A stretch of DNA of 64,000 bases from Pseudomonas kribbensis (GTDB taxonomy: Bacteria > Pseudomonadota > Gammaproteobacteria > Pseudomonadales > Pseudomonadaceae), in the NCBI RefSeq assembly GCF_003352185.1, contig NZ_CP029608.1, positions 682,001 to 746,000 on the forward strand. Direction: 5' to 3'. The notes beneath the pieces were generated by a model that saw only the letters and a program-made list of their open reading frames with translations, was not told the DNA's origin and did no database searches. Position 1 is the first letter of the stretch, and the number at the start of each line of letters is the position of its first letter. Position numbers and translations under genes: made by a program. Below, one piece after another: positions 8,929 through 18,063 of the stretch.

Positions 8929-11004
8929 ATGACGCGCACCCGTAAAATCTTCGCCTGGACCTTCGCCACCCTCGTGCTGTTGCTGGCGGTGCTGGTCCTG
9001 ATCATCGTGTTCTTCGACTGGAACCGGATCAAACCGCCGCTCAACGCCAAAGTTTCGGAAGAACTGCACCGAGCGTTCGCCATCAATGGCAACCTCGCCG
9101 TGGTCTGGCAGCGCGAGCCGGACGAGGGCGGCTGGCGCGCCTGGGTGCCGTGGCCCCATGTGGTGGCCGAAGACCTGACCCTGGGTAACCCGGACTGGTC
9201 GAAGCAGCCGCAGATGGTCACCCTCAAAAAGGTCGAGTTGCGAATTTCGCCGCTGGCGTTGTTGGCGCAACGGGTGACGATCCCGCGCATCGACCTGACC
9301 GAACCCAACGCCCAATTGCAGCGCCTGGCCGACGGTCGCGCCAACTGGACGTTCAAATTCGATCCCAAGGACCCGAATGCGGAACCGTCGAACTGGGTGG
9401 TGGATATCGGCGCCATCGGTTTCGACAAGGGACACGTCACCCTGGATGACCAGACCCTCAAGACCAACCTCGACCTGTTGATCGATCCGCTGGGCAAACC
9501 GATTCCCTTCAGCGAAATCGTCGGCGACAAAGCGGCGAAAACCGCACTGGAAAAGGGCGGCGCACCGCAGGATTACGCTTTTGCACTGAAAGTCACCGGC
9601 CAGTACCACGGTCAGAAACTCACCGGACAAGGCAAGGTCGGCGGCCTGCTGGCGCTGCAGGATGCGGCCAAACCGTTCCCGCTGCAGGCCCAGGCGAAGA
9701 TCGGCGACACCAGCATCGAGCTCGCCGGCACCCTGACCGATCCGCTCAACCTCGGCGCCCTCGACCTGCGCCTGAAACTGGCGGGTGCCAGCCTCGGCAA
9801 TCTCTATCCGCTGACCGGCGTGACCCTGCCGGACACGCCGCCGTATTCCACCGACGGTCATCTGATCGCCAAGCTGCATGAGCCGGACGGCGCGCAGTTC
9901 CGCTACGAGCAGTTCAACGGCAAGATCGGCGGCAGCGACATTCACGGCGACCTCGCCTACGTCGCCAGCCAGCCACGGCCCAAACTCAGCGGGGCGTTGC
10001 TGTCCAATCAACTGCTGTTCGCCGACCTCGCGCCGCTGATTGGCGCTGATTCCAACGACAAGCAAAAGGCTCGCGGCGGTGAGAGCAAGCAACCGGCGGA
10101 CAAGGTTCTGCCGGTGGAAGAGTTCAAGACTGACCGTTGGCGGGCGATGGACGCCGACGTCGAATTCACCGGCAAACGCATCGTCCACAGTGAGAAGCTG
10201 CCGTTCACCGACCTCTATACCCACCTCAAGCTCAACGACGGCGAACTGAGCCTGGAACCGCTGCGCTTCGGCGTGGCCGGCGGCAACCTGGATGCGCAGA
10301 TCCGTCTCAACGGCCGCACCGAGCCACTGGAAGGCCGGGCGAAACTGACCGCGCGCAAGTTCAAACTCAAGCAGCTGTTTCCGACCTTCGAACCGATGAA
10401 AACCAGTTTCGGCGAACTCAATGGCGATGCCGATATCAGCGGTCGCGGCAACTCGGTGGCCAAACTGCTGGGTGGCGCCAACGGCAATCTGAAGATGTTG
10501 ATCAACGACGGCGCAATCAGCCGTGAGTTGATGGAACTGGCGGGACTCAACGTCGGCAACTACGTGGTCGGCAAGGTCTTTGGCGACAAGGAAGTGAAGA
10601 TCAATTGCGCAGCGGCGGACTTCGACATCAAGACCGGCCTGGCGACCACGCGGCTGTTCGTGTTCGATACCGAGAACGCGATCATCTACATCGACGGCAC
10701 CGCGAACATGGCCACCGAGCAACTGGACCTGACGGTGACGCCGGAATCCAAGGGCTGGCGTCTGATTTCCCTGCGTTCGCCGCTGTACGTGCGCGGCAAG
10801 TTCATCAAGCCGGATGCCGGTGTGAAAGCGGTGCCGCTGATGCTGCGCGGGGCGGGCATGGTAGCGCTGGGCGTGATCGCCGCGCCGGCGGCGGGGCTGC
10901 TGGCGCTAGTGGCGCCGAGCGGTGGTGAGCCGAACCAGTGCGCGCCGTTGCTGGAGCAGATGAAGGCGGGCAAGGCACCCGTGACCGTCAAACCCACCAA
11001 ATGA
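8929..11004 (+). CDS. AsmA family protein
   Basis: A 691-residue protein anchored by one N-terminal membrane helix (about residues 6-26), followed by the family's FDWNRIKPPLNAKVSEE motif. Most of the remainder is beta-rich repeats, and the AsmA C-terminal domain begins near residue 400. AsmA-like proteins sit in the inner membrane facing the periplasm and belong to the bridge-like lipid-transfer superfamily implicated in phospholipid and outer-membrane homeostasis. The ATG at 8929 has CAGGAG eight bases upstream; an in-frame TTG two codons earlier is less likely. Specific substrate unknown. Confidence 0.9.
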   Translation: MTRTRKIFAWTFATLVLLLAVLVLIIVFFDWNRIKPPLNAKVSEELHRAFAINGNLAVVWQREPDEGGWRAWVPWPHVVAEDLTLGNPDWSKQPQMVTLKKVELRISPLALLAQRVTIPRIDLTEPNAQLQRLADGRANWTFKFDPKDPNAEPSNWVVDIGAIGFDKGHVTLDDQTLKTNLDLLIDPLGKPIPFSEIVGDKAAKTALEKGGAPQDYAFALKVTGQYHGQKLTGQGKVGGLLALQDAAKPFPLQAQAKIGDTSIELAGTLTDPLNLGALDLRLKLAGASLGNLYPLTGVTLPDTPPYSTDGHLIAKLHEPDGAQFRYEQFNGKIGGSDIHGDLAYVASQPRPKLSGALLSNQLLFADLAPLIGADSNDKQKARGGESKQPADKVLPVEEFKTDRWRAMDADVEFTGKRIVHSEKLPFTDLYTHLKLNDGELSLEPLRFGVAGGNLDAQIRLNGRTEPLEGRAKLTARKFKLKQLFPTFEPMKTSFGELNGDADISGRGNSVAKLLGGANGNLKMLINDGAISRELMELAGLNVGNYVVGKVFGDKEVKINCAAADFDIKTGLATTRLFVFDTENAIIYIDGTANMATEQLDLTVTPESKGWRLISLRSPLYVRGKFIKPDAGVKAVPLMLRGAGMVALGVIAAPAAGLLALVAPSGGEPNQCAPLLEQMKAGKAPVTVKPTK

Positions 11005-11026
11005 TTCTCTAGCGTTTATCAGAAAG

Positions 11027-11092
11027 CTATCGCGGGCAAGCCCGCTCCCACAGGTTCAGTGAAAACCTGTGGGAGCGGGCTTGCCCGCGATT
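11027..11092. repeat. REPIN (two inverted REP elements)
   Basis: CTATCGCGGGCAAGCCCGCT facing GTGGGAGCGGGCTTGCCCGC across a short CAGGTT..AACCTG centre. It lies between convergent asmA and the ferritin-like gene. This variant uses GGGC/GCCC stem bases. Confidence 0.92.
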
Positions 11093-11105
11093 GGATCTGG
11101 AGATA

Positions 11106-11636
11106 TCAGAGGTCTTTCAGGATGTCCGCCATGTCATCCGCATGCTCTTCTTCCTGAGCCAGGATGTCTTCAAAGATCCGCCGGGTAGTCGGATCCTTTT
11201 CGCCAATGTACTGGATGATCTCGCGATAGCTGTCGATGGCGATCCGCTCGGCCACCAGGTCTTCGTAGACCATTTCCTTCAGGGTTTTGCCGGCCACGTA
11301 TTGCGCGTGGGACATCTTCGACAGCAGATCCGGGTTGAACTCGGGCTCGCCGCCCAGCTGCACGATGCGCTCGGCGAGGCGGTCGGCGTGAGCCGCTTCC
11401 TGAGTGGCGTGCTCGAGAAATTCATCGGCGGCGACGTTGGCCTTCAAGCCGTTGGCCATGAAGTAGTGGCGCTTGTAGCGCAAGACGCAGACCAGTTCGG
11501 TGGCCAGCGATTCGTTGAGCAGACGCAGCACTTCTTCTCGATTGGCGCTGTAGCTTTCGGTCACTGCGCCGTTTTCGACGTGTTGTCGTGCGCGCTCGCG
11601 CAGGGTTTGAACATCAGACAAATGCAGGTCACTCAT
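11106..11636 (-). CDS. Ferritin-like (bacterioferritin-type) protein
   Basis: A 176-residue four-helix protein with the ferritin-like di-iron pattern: NESLATELVCVLRYKRHYFMA in the first helix, EFLEHATQEAAHADRLAERI in the second, and a final helix with EEEHADDMADIL. The Glu and E-x-x-H residues are the expected metal ligands. The family oxidises and stores iron or protects against peroxide. The ATG at 11636 follows GGAGAC; the open frame upstream is not needed. Whether it forms a storage cage is not visible from sequence. Confidence 0.85.
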   Translation of the reverse strand: MSDLHLSDVQTLRERARQHVENGAVTESYSANREEVLRLLNESLATELVCVLRYKRHYFMANGLKANVAADEFLEHATQEAAHADRLAERIVQLGGEPEFNPDLLSKMSHAQYVAGKTLKEMVYEDLVAERIAIDSYREIIQYIGEKDPTTRRIFEDILAQEEEHADDMADILKDL

Positions 11637-11726
11637 TTCAGTCTCCTGGAGGCTAATCCGATTGGCGCCACGTTCTGCCGACGTGATCGCTACCCAGGTT
11701 GTGAGTGATGCGCGCTGCAAAAAGTT

Positions 11727-12644
11727 TTATGTATTTTTCGGCGATCTCGGCGTCAGCCCGGACAACTGCGCTTCTTCCTGCAACCAGGCGAAGAATGCGC
11801 GCACCGGCGGATGACGTTCGCGACCCGGCACGCACAGTGCGCTGTAGCCCGCACCATCGACCTGAACCTCGGCCTTGTAAGGCACCAGCAAACCGCTGGC
11901 GATGCTTTCCGACACCAGAATATTGCTCGCCAGCACCAGTCCTTGCCCGGCGATGGCCGCTTGCAGGGCGTAGTGCTCTTCGTCGTATTCACGGATCACC
12001 GGATGCTGGTTTATCCAGTTCTCACCCGACTTGCCGCACCACGCTTCCCAGCCATGGGCATAGAGCTTCGAGTTATGCCAGTGCACGCTGATCAGCGCCG
12101 GTGTGCGACGGGCGGCCAGCGCCACTTGTTCCGGCGAGCCGTACACGCCGAACGATTCATCGAACAGGCACAACCCGTAGAGGTTCGGGTAATCGTCGAG
12201 GGTGTAGCGCAGCACCAGATCGACGCTGGCGTCCTGGTGCAGGTCGATCACTTCGCAATGGGTGTCCAGCCGCACATTGATGTTCGGATGCTTCGCGTAA
12301 AACCGCCCCAGTCGCGGCACCAGCCACAGGGCGGCGAACGCGGCGGTGGTCGACAGCGTCAGGCTGCTGCCGCTGCGCTGCGGGCGCAGGGTGTCGACGC
12401 TTTGTGCCACTTCCAATAGCGCGCCGTGCAGGCTGCGGAACAGCCGCTCGCCGCCCTCGGTCAGGCGCACTTGACGCGGCAGGCGTTCGAACAGCGCCAC
12501 GCCGAGCCAGTCCTCCAGCGAGCGGATCTGATGGGAAATCGCCGTCGGCGTCACCGCCAGTTCTTCGGCGGCCGCCTTGAAGCTCAACAGCCGAGAAGCG
12601 GATTCGAAGGCGCGCAGGGCGGTCAGTGGCAGTGAAGCGAACAT
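11727..12644 (-). CDS. LysR family transcriptional regulator (GcvA-type)
   Basis: A 305-residue LysR-type regulator. The N-terminal winged helix-turn-helix covers about residues 3-60 (LTALRAFESASRLLSFKAAA, AVTPTAISHQIRSLE), followed by a two-lobed effector-binding domain of the GcvA/AmpR subgroup. I prefer the ATG at 12644, which has GGAG upstream, over the GTG four codons earlier. It is divergent from the azoreductase-like gene with a 120-base shared promoter region, so it probably regulates that gene or operon. Confidence 0.9.
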   Translation of the reverse strand: MFASLPLTALRAFESASRLLSFKAAAEELAVTPTAISHQIRSLEDWLGVALFERLPRQVRLTEGGERLFRSLHGALLEVAQSVDTLRPQRSGSSLTLSTTAAFAALWLVPRLGRFYAKHPNINVRLDTHCEVIDLHQDASVDLVLRYTLDDYPNLYGLCLFDESFGVYGSPEQVALAARRTPALISVHWHNSKLYAHGWEAWCGKSGENWINQHPVIREYDEEHYALQAAIAGQGLVLASNILVSESIASGLLVPYKAEVQVDGAGYSALCVPGRERHPPVRAFFAWLQEEAQLSGLTPRSPKNT

Positions 12645-12764
12645 GGAAAACTCCACGGATGAAATGAACTCATCCAGACTGATTTTTGCTCATTTGAGGT
12701 GAAGAAGTGATGCCTGCAATCTGGCGCCACACAGTCACTCAAGTCTAGTCCCAAGGAGTTTCAG

Positions 12765-13403
12765 ATGAGCAAGATTCTTGCGATCCATGCCAGCCCACGC
12801 GGTGAGCGTTCCCATTCGCGTCGCCTGGCGGAAAGTTTTCTCAGTGCCTGGCAAGTCCGTCATCCACAGGCACAAGTCACCCGCCGTGAGGTGGGGCGTG
12901 CACTGATTCCTGCGGTCAACGAGGCGTTTGTCGCCGCGGCGTTTTACCCGGAACCCGAGGCCCGGCCGCTGTCGATGCAGGCCGATCTGGCCCTCAGCGA
13001 TCAACTGGTGGGGGAGTTGTTCGATCACGACCTGCTGCTGATTTCCACGCCGATGTACAACTTCAATGTGCCCAGCGGCCTCAAGGCCTGGGTCGATCAG
13101 ATCGTGCGTCTGGGCCTGACCTTCGACCACACCCTGGACAATGGCGTCGCCCAGTACACGCCGCTGCTGAAGGGAAAGAGAGCGCTGATTGTCACCAGTC
13201 GCGGTGGCTTCGGTTTCGGCCCGGGCGGCGAGCTGGAGGCGCTGAACCACGCCGACCCGTGGCTGCGCACGGCGCTGGGGTTCATCGGCATCAACGACGT
13301 CACGGTGGTCGCGGCCGAGGGCGAAGAATCCGCCGAACGCACCTTTGCGGTGTCGGTGGCCGAGGCCGAGCAGCGCTTGCTCGACCTGGCCCGGGAGTTC
13401 TAG
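12765..13403 (+). CDS. FMN-dependent NADH-azoreductase / NAD(P)H quinone oxidoreductase, AzoR-type
   Basis: A 212-residue flavodoxin-like protein. Visible motifs are the N-terminal phosphate-binding [15 protein letters not shown], the FMN-contacting [17 protein letters not shown] and [10 protein letters not shown] near residue 145. AzoR-type enzymes reduce quinones and azo compounds by two-electron transfer using FMN. The stop codon directly abuts the next gene's GTG, so both are translated from one message. The divergent LysR gene is the probable regulator. Confidence 0.9.
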   Translation: MSKILAIHASPRGERSHSRRLAESFLSAWQVRHPQAQVTRREVGRALIPAVNEAFVAAAFYPEPEARPLSMQADLALSDQLVGELFDHDLLLISTPMYNFNVPSGLKAWVDQIVRLGLTFDHTLDNGVAQYTPLLKGKRALIVTSRGGFGFGPGGELEALNHADPWLRTALGFIGINDVTVVAAEGEESAERTFAVSVAEAEQRLLDLAREF

Positions 13404-13709
13404 GTGGCCTGGCTGTTTTTGCTGATTGCCGCCGGGTTCGAAGTCACCTTCGCCATGGGCATGAAATACGCCGAAGGTTTCACCCGGCTCTGGCCGTCGC
13501 TGATAACCGTGGTCGCGGCGGTGGGTGGGGTTTATTTCCTGACCCTGGCCATGCGCGAGCTGCCGGTGAGCATCGCCTACCCGATCTGGACCGCCATCGG
13601 CTCGCTCGGCACGGTGTTTCTCGGTTTCGCGCTGCTGGGCGAGAGCCTGACGCTGGTGAAATTGTTGTCGGTAGGGCTGATTGTGGCGGGGGTGGTGGGG
13701 CTGAAGTAG
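13404..13709 (+). CDS. SMR family transporter, SugE/Gdx-like
   Basis: A 101-residue four-helix membrane protein of the small multidrug resistance family. The essential membrane-embedded glutamate lies in helix 1 (AAGFEVTFAMGMKY, Glu13), and the WTAIGSLGTV motif is in helix 3. Overall wording is closer to the SugE/Gdx branch (guanidinium/quaternary ammonium exporters) than to EmrE. It starts with a GTG immediately after the upstream stop codon. The assignment within SMR is by inspection. Confidence 0.88.
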   Translation: MAWLFLLIAAGFEVTFAMGMKYAEGFTRLWPSLITVVAAVGGVYFLTLAMRELPVSIAYPIWTAIGSLGTVFLGFALLGESLTLVKLLSVGLIVAGVVGLK

Positions 13710-13800
13710 GCTGGTCGTGGAGTTGTCATCATCGAGGAGGATGCTTGGCGGGCGTTTTGCACGTCATGCCTCCACCCACCGACCACAGGGATGTCTGCCC

Positions 13801-14691
13801 ATGTCGCAGGATTCGGCCACACGTTATCCACTGGTGCTGGTGCCGGGAATGCTCGGTTTCATCCGTCTGGTGCTGTACCCGTACTGGTACGGAATCATCA
13901 AAGCGTTGCGCCGGGGTGGGGCGACGGTGATTGCGGTGCAGGTGTCGCCGCTCAATTCCACCGAAGTGCGCGGCGAGCAGTTGCTGGCGCGCATCGATGA
14001 AATCCTGCGCGAGACGGGTGCAGCGAAGGTCAATCTGTTCGGCCATAGCCAGGGCTCGTTGACGGCGCGTTATGCGGCGGCCAAACGCCCGGATCTGGTG
14101 GCCTCGGTGACCTCGGTAGCCGGGCCCAATCATGGTTCGGAGCTGGCCGACTATCTGGCGAAACACTATCCGGCGGACAGTGCCCGGGGCCGCATCCTCG
14201 AAACGCTGCTGCGGTTTGTCGGCTGGCTGATGGCACTTATGGAAACCGGTTACCACGGGCCGAAACTGCCGGTGGATATCCACGCCTCACACCATTCCCT
14301 GACCACCGAAGGCGTGGCGCTGTTCAACCAGCGTTATCCACAGGGCCTGCCTGATACGTGGGGCGGGCACGGGCCGGAAGAGGTCAACGGCGTGCGTTAT
14401 TACTCATGGTCCGGCACCTTGCAGCCGGGCAAGACCGACCGTGGCGGCAACCTGTTCGACGGCACCAACCGCAGTTGCCGGTTGTTCGCCAAAACCTTCG
14501 TGCGCGAGCCGGGACAGTGCGACGGCATGGTCGGACGCTACAGCTCGCACCTGGGAACGGTCATCGGCGATGACTACCCGATGGATCACTTCGACATCGT
14601 CAACCAGTCGCTGGGACTGGTCGGCAAAGGCGCGGACCCGGTGCGGCTGTTCGTCGAGCATGCCGCGCGGTTGAAAGCCGCCGGGGTCTAG
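13801..14691 (+). CDS. Lipase/esterase, family I-like, without visible signal peptide
   Basis: A 296-residue alpha/beta-hydrolase related to Pseudomonas lactonising lipases. The nucleophile elbow reads GHSQGS (true lipases usually GHSHGG), and the following SVAGPNHGSELAD matches the family. The oxyanion strand is YPLVLVPGMLGF, and the catalytic Asp and His probably lie in the final ~90 residues (NLFDGTNRSC; YPMDHFDIVN). No signal peptide is seen and no foldase gene is near, so an intracellular enzyme is likely. Its stop shares a CTAG with the stop of the convergent transporter. Confidence 0.85.
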   Translation: MSQDSATRYPLVLVPGMLGFIRLVLYPYWYGIIKALRRGGATVIAVQVSPLNSTEVRGEQLLARIDEILRETGAAKVNLFGHSQGSLTARYAAAKRPDLVASVTSVAGPNHGSELADYLAKHYPADSARGRILETLLRFVGWLMALMETGYHGPKLPVDIHASHHSLTTEGVALFNQRYPQGLPDTWGGHGPEEVNGVRYYSWSGTLQPGKTDRGGNLFDGTNRSCRLFAKTFVREPGQCDGMVGRYSSHLGTVIGDDYPMDHFDIVNQSLGLVGKGADPVRLFVEHAARLKAAGV

Positions 14692-15581
14692 GCGGCGCTC
14701 GGGGTACGGGAGCGACCGAGGACGGTGGTCCAGCGCTCGGAAAGAATCACCCCGCCCAGCGTCAGCAAGCCCCCGACCAGGTGATACATCGCCAGTTGTT
14801 CCTTCAACACCACCGCTGCAATCAGCGCGGTGATCAACGGCAACAGGTTGAAGAACAGCGTGGTCCGGCTCGGCCCCAGACGCTGCACGGCCTGCATCCA
14901 CGCCAGTGGCGCAAGCATCGAGGCCAGCAGGCACGCGTACAGCACCAGCGGAATGTTCTGCAGGGTCAGGCCGGTTTTCGGCGACATGGCATACAGCGGA
15001 AACAGCACCACCACCGCCACCAGCACCTGCAGGTACAGCAACACCAGCGGCGGCAGGCGCAGCTGCCATTTTTTCAGCAGGGTGCTGTAGATCGCGTAGG
15101 CGAGGGTGGCAATCAGCATCATCGCGTCACCCAGGTTCACCCCGTGTTGCAGCAGTGCGCCGAGGCTGCCGGACGACACCACTACCAGCACGCCGGCGAA
15201 TGACAGCACCGCACCGACCAGCGCGCCGGCGGTCAGGCGCTGGCCGAGGCTGATGATTGCCATGGCCAGCGACATCAGCGGCATCAACGACAGGATGATG
15301 CCCATGTTGGTGGCGCTGGTCATGGTCGCGGCGAAGTAGGCCAGGCTCTGATAGACCGCCATGCCCAGTACGCCGAGGATGAAGATCTTGCCCAGGTTCG
15401 GGCGGATCTGCGGCCAGTGTTCAATTACCTTCTTGAGCATGAACGGGGTGAACAGCAGGCCGGCGAGCAGCCAGCGATAGAAGCCGATTTCGGCGGGGAA
15501 GATCGCGCCGACAGCCAGCTTGTTGATCACGGTGTTGCCGGCCCAGATGAAAATCGCCAGCAGGGGAAACGCGTATTGCAT
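14688..15581 (-). CDS. DMT superfamily (EamA) transporter
   Basis: A 297-residue protein with ten predicted membrane segments arranged as two EamA repeats, each opening with a WAG/GxxY-type segment. The family exports amino acids, metabolites or drugs. The start ATG lacks a good ribosome site but the N-terminus is the expected first helix. A divergent AraC regulator starts 99 bases away and is the likely regulator. Substrate cannot be inferred. Confidence 0.88.
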   Translation of the reverse strand: MQYAFPLLAIFIWAGNTVINKLAVGAIFPAEIGFYRWLLAGLLFTPFMLKKVIEHWPQIRPNLGKIFILGVLGMAVYQSLAYFAATMTSATNMGIILSLMPLMSLAMAIISLGQRLTAGALVGAVLSFAGVLVVVSSGSLGALLQHGVNLGDAMMLIATLAYAIYSTLLKKWQLRLPPLVLLYLQVLVAVVVLFPLYAMSPKTGLTLQNIPLVLYACLLASMLAPLAWMQAVQRLGPSRTTLFFNLLPLITALIAAVVLKEQLAMYHLVGGLLTLGGVILSERWTTVLGRSRTPSAA

Positions 15582-15679
15582 GGGAGGAGAAACCAGTACG
15601 TTGATGAACGGTGATTATCCCCTGTCTGGATGCAGGCCTATACTGCGAACCGGACAACCTGCCTCTGATTCCGGACAGC

Positions 15680-16474
15680 ATGAACAGTAAACACATCGAT
15701 CTGCTGGATTTCAGCGAATTGCCGTCGGCGGTGTACTTCCGCTACGCCGACTTCAACGCCCACGAATACGCCGCGCCGCACCGCCACCCGTGGGGCACGC
15801 TGGAGTACGCGGCCCACGGCGTGCTGCACATGGATGTCGACGGCAGCCGCTTCATGTCGCCGCCGCAATACGCGGTGTGGGTGCCGCCGCAGGTCGAGCA
15901 CAGTTTCTACAGCCATCAGCCGGTGAATTACCGGGCGGTGTGCCTGGCGCCCGAGGTCTGCGCGGACTTGCCGGCGCAGGCTTGCACGCTGGCGATCAGC
16001 GATATTCTCAAGGCCATCCTCAAGGACTTCGCCGCCCGGGATGTGAAGATCCCCGCGTTCGACGCCAACCAGCGCCTGGCCCAGGTGCTGGTGGATCAAC
16101 TGCGCCAGGCGCCGGTTCATCAATGTTATTTGCCCTATGCCAGCAGCTCCGGTTTGTTGACCATTCTCGAAACCCTGCAGGCCGAGCCCGGCAACAACGA
16201 GCCGCTGGCGCACTGGGCGGCGCAGGTGCATGTCAGCGAACGCACCCTGGCCCGGCAGTTTGTGCGTGAGTTGGGGATGAGTTTCGGCGAGTGGCGCCAG
16301 CGCCTGCGCTATCTCGCCGCCATCGAGGCGCTGGAGAGTTCGCGCAGCGTGCAGGAAATCGCCTTCGATCTCGGCTACAGCAGCGGCTCGGCGTTCATCG
16401 CCATGTTCGCCCGTCAGGCCGGGTGTACGCCGGAGCAATACCGGCGCAGTCACCTGGAGAGCAGGAAGGTGTAA
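15680..16474 (+). CDS. AraC family transcriptional regulator
   Basis: A 264-residue regulator with an N-terminal cupin-like sensor (HRHPWGTLEYAAHGVLHM) and a C-terminal double helix-turn-helix of about 100 residues ending in CTPEQYRRS, the AraC signature. I chose the ATG at 15680, which gives a normal AraC N-terminus; the open frame extends 23 codons upstream with a GTG. It is divergent from the EamA transporter, a common transporter/regulator pairing. Confidence 0.9.
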   Translation: MNSKHIDLLDFSELPSAVYFRYADFNAHEYAAPHRHPWGTLEYAAHGVLHMDVDGSRFMSPPQYAVWVPPQVEHSFYSHQPVNYRAVCLAPEVCADLPAQACTLAISDILKAILKDFAARDVKIPAFDANQRLAQVLVDQLRQAPVHQCYLPYASSSGLLTILETLQAEPGNNEPLAHWAAQVHVSERTLARQFVRELGMSFGEWRQRLRYLAAIEALESSRSVQEIAFDLGYSSGSAFIAMFARQAGCTPEQYRRSHLESRKV

Positions 16475-16537
16475 CAAGCTTTGACTACACTCAGCCGGAG
16501 GCCGTATCCATCGATGCGGCGACAAGGAGAAAACTCC

Positions 16538-16843
16538 ATGAAGATGCTGCGTGTCCCTTTGTTGATGATCGGTCTGCTGCTGTGTTCCCAGGGTTTCGCC
16601 GCCACGGCGCAACAGAACAAGATGACCACCTGCAACGCCGACGCCACGGCCAAGAGCCTGAAGGGCGACGAGCGCAAAGCCTTCATGAGCACCTGCCTGA
16701 AGGCAGCGCCGGCGGCCAATGACGCCAAGACCCTGACCCCGCAGCAGGAAAAGATGAAGACCTGTAATGCCGATGCCAAGACCAAGGCGCTGACCGGCGA
16801 TGCGCGCAAGGCGTTCATGAGTGATTGTCTGAAGAAAAAATAA
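16538..16843 (+). CDS. psiF: PsiF family protein, exported
   Basis: A 101-residue protein with a signal peptide (about the first 21 residues, ending FAATA). Two PsiF repeats follow, each with the pattern M-T-x-C-N-A-D-A..L-x-G-D-x-R-K-A-F-M-S-x-C-L-K; the paired cysteines probably form disulfides in the periplasm. PsiF is phosphate-starvation inducible in E. coli, but I could not see a convincing Pho box here. The ATG at 16538 follows AAGGAG. Confidence 0.9.
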   Translation: MKMLRVPLLMIGLLLCSQGFAATAQQNKMTTCNADATAKSLKGDERKAFMSTCLKAAPAANDAKTLTPQQEKMKTCNADAKTKALTGDARKAFMSDCLKKK

Positions 16844-16941
16844 GATCGACAGATCGCAGCGAGCGGCAGGGCATCCGCTCGCTTCGGCGCCGGATCGCTG
16901 GCAGACTGCCAATCCTTTTACGCCGTTCGTTTTGAGGCTGT

Positions 16942-17955
16942 ATGCCAACGTTTTCTGAGCGTCATGTTGTGTTCTGGGTCAGTTGCATCATCATTTTCGG
17001 CGGTTTGCTGCTGGTGCTGCCGTTGCGTCTATTGCCCAGTCTGCTGGCCGGTCTGCTGGTGTTCGAGCTGGTCAACATGCTCACTCCGCAACTGCAACGG
17101 CTGATCGAAGGCCGCCGCGCACGTTGGCTGGCGGTGGCATTGCTGGGCACGCTGGTGGTGAGTGTGCTGGCGCTGATCTTTGCCGGGGCGATCAGTTTCC
17201 TGCTGCACGAGGCGGAAAATCCCGGGGCTTCCCTCGACAAATTCATGGGTGTGGTTGACCGTGCGCGGGGGCAACTGCCGCCGTTTCTGGACAGCTATCT
17301 GCCCGCCAGCGCCGCCGAGTTCCGTGTGGCCATCGGTGAATGGGCGAGCAAGCATCTGTCCGAGCTGCAACTGGTGGGCAAGGACGCGGCGCACATGTTC
17401 GTGACCCTGCTGATCGGCATGGTGCTCGGCGCAATCATCGCCCTGCAGCGCGTGCCGGACGTCACCAAGCGCAAGCCGCTGGCGGCCGCACTGTTCGACC
17501 GTCTGCACCTGCTGGTTCAGGCGTTTCGCAACATTGTCTTCGCGCAGATCAAGATTTCCCTGCTCAACACCTTCTTCACCGGGATCTTCCTTGCGGTGAT
17601 CCTGCCGCTGTTCGGGATCAAGCTGCCGCTGACCAAGACCCTGATCGTGCTGACGTTCCTGCTCGGCCTGTTGCCGGTGATCGGCAATCTGATGTCGAAC
17701 ACGCTGATCACCATCGTCGGCCTGTCGCTGTCGATCTGGGTGGCGGTTGCCGCGCTGGGCTACCTGATCTTTATCCACAAGCTCGAATACTTCCTCAACG
17801 CGCGCATTGTCGGCGGGCAGATCAGTGCCAAGTCCTGGGAGTTGCTGCTGGCGATGCTGGTGTTCGAGGCCGCGTTCGGCCTGCCGGGGGTGGTGGCGGG
17901 ACCGATTTATTACGCGTATCTGAAGAGTGAGTTGAAGCTGGGCGGGATGGTTTAA
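16942..17955 (+). CDS. AI-2E family transporter (PerM/YdiK-like)
   Basis: A 337-residue membrane protein with two N-terminal helices, a soluble alpha-helical stretch (about 85-150) and five or six further helices. The conserved late motif L-N-A-R-I-V-G-G is near residue 290. The AI-2E family includes TqsA, PerM and Na+/H+ antiporter-like members; the true substrate is often unknown. A terminator follows the stop. Confidence 0.85.
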   Translation: MPTFSERHVVFWVSCIIIFGGLLLVLPLRLLPSLLAGLLVFELVNMLTPQLQRLIEGRRARWLAVALLGTLVVSVLALIFAGAISFLLHEAENPGASLDKFMGVVDRARGQLPPFLDSYLPASAAEFRVAIGEWASKHLSELQLVGKDAAHMFVTLLIGMVLGAIIALQRVPDVTKRKPLAAALFDRLHLLVQAFRNIVFAQIKISLLNTFFTGIFLAVILPLFGIKLPLTKTLIVLTFLLGLLPVIGNLMSNTLITIVGLSLSIWVAVAALGYLIFIHKLEYFLNARIVGGQISAKSWELLLAMLVFEAAFGLPGVVAGPIYYAYLKSELKLGGMV

Positions 17956-18062
17956 AAGCAGCTGCGAGTTTTGAGCTGCAAGCCGCAAGAAAAAGGCAAG
18001 AGCGGTGGTCGCTCTTGCCTTTGCTTTTATTTGTAGCTTGAAGCTTGCAACTTGAGGCTGCC
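17956..18062. repeat. Intergenic repeat with GCTTGAAGCTTGCAAC-type bases, containing a terminator
   Basis: The 107 bases between the convergent AI-2E and yegD genes contain AGCTGCAAGCCGCAAG on one side and TAGCTTGAAGCTTGCAAC on the other. Related wording occurs at 34457-34556 between urtE and urtD. It looks like a dispersed Pseudomonas intergenic repeat distinct from the REPINs. Confidence 0.6.
17992..18022. terminator. Bidirectional rho-independent terminator
   Basis: A perfect 13-base inverted repeat AAAGGCAAGAGCG/CGCTCTTGCCTTT with a 5-base loop, between two convergent genes. Confidence 0.9.
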
Positions 18063-18063
18063 T

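Noticed and set aside
8914..10722. 602-codon open frame antisense to asmA
   Set aside because: AsmA on the plus strand has clear family features and a ribosome site; the antisense frame is a shadow.
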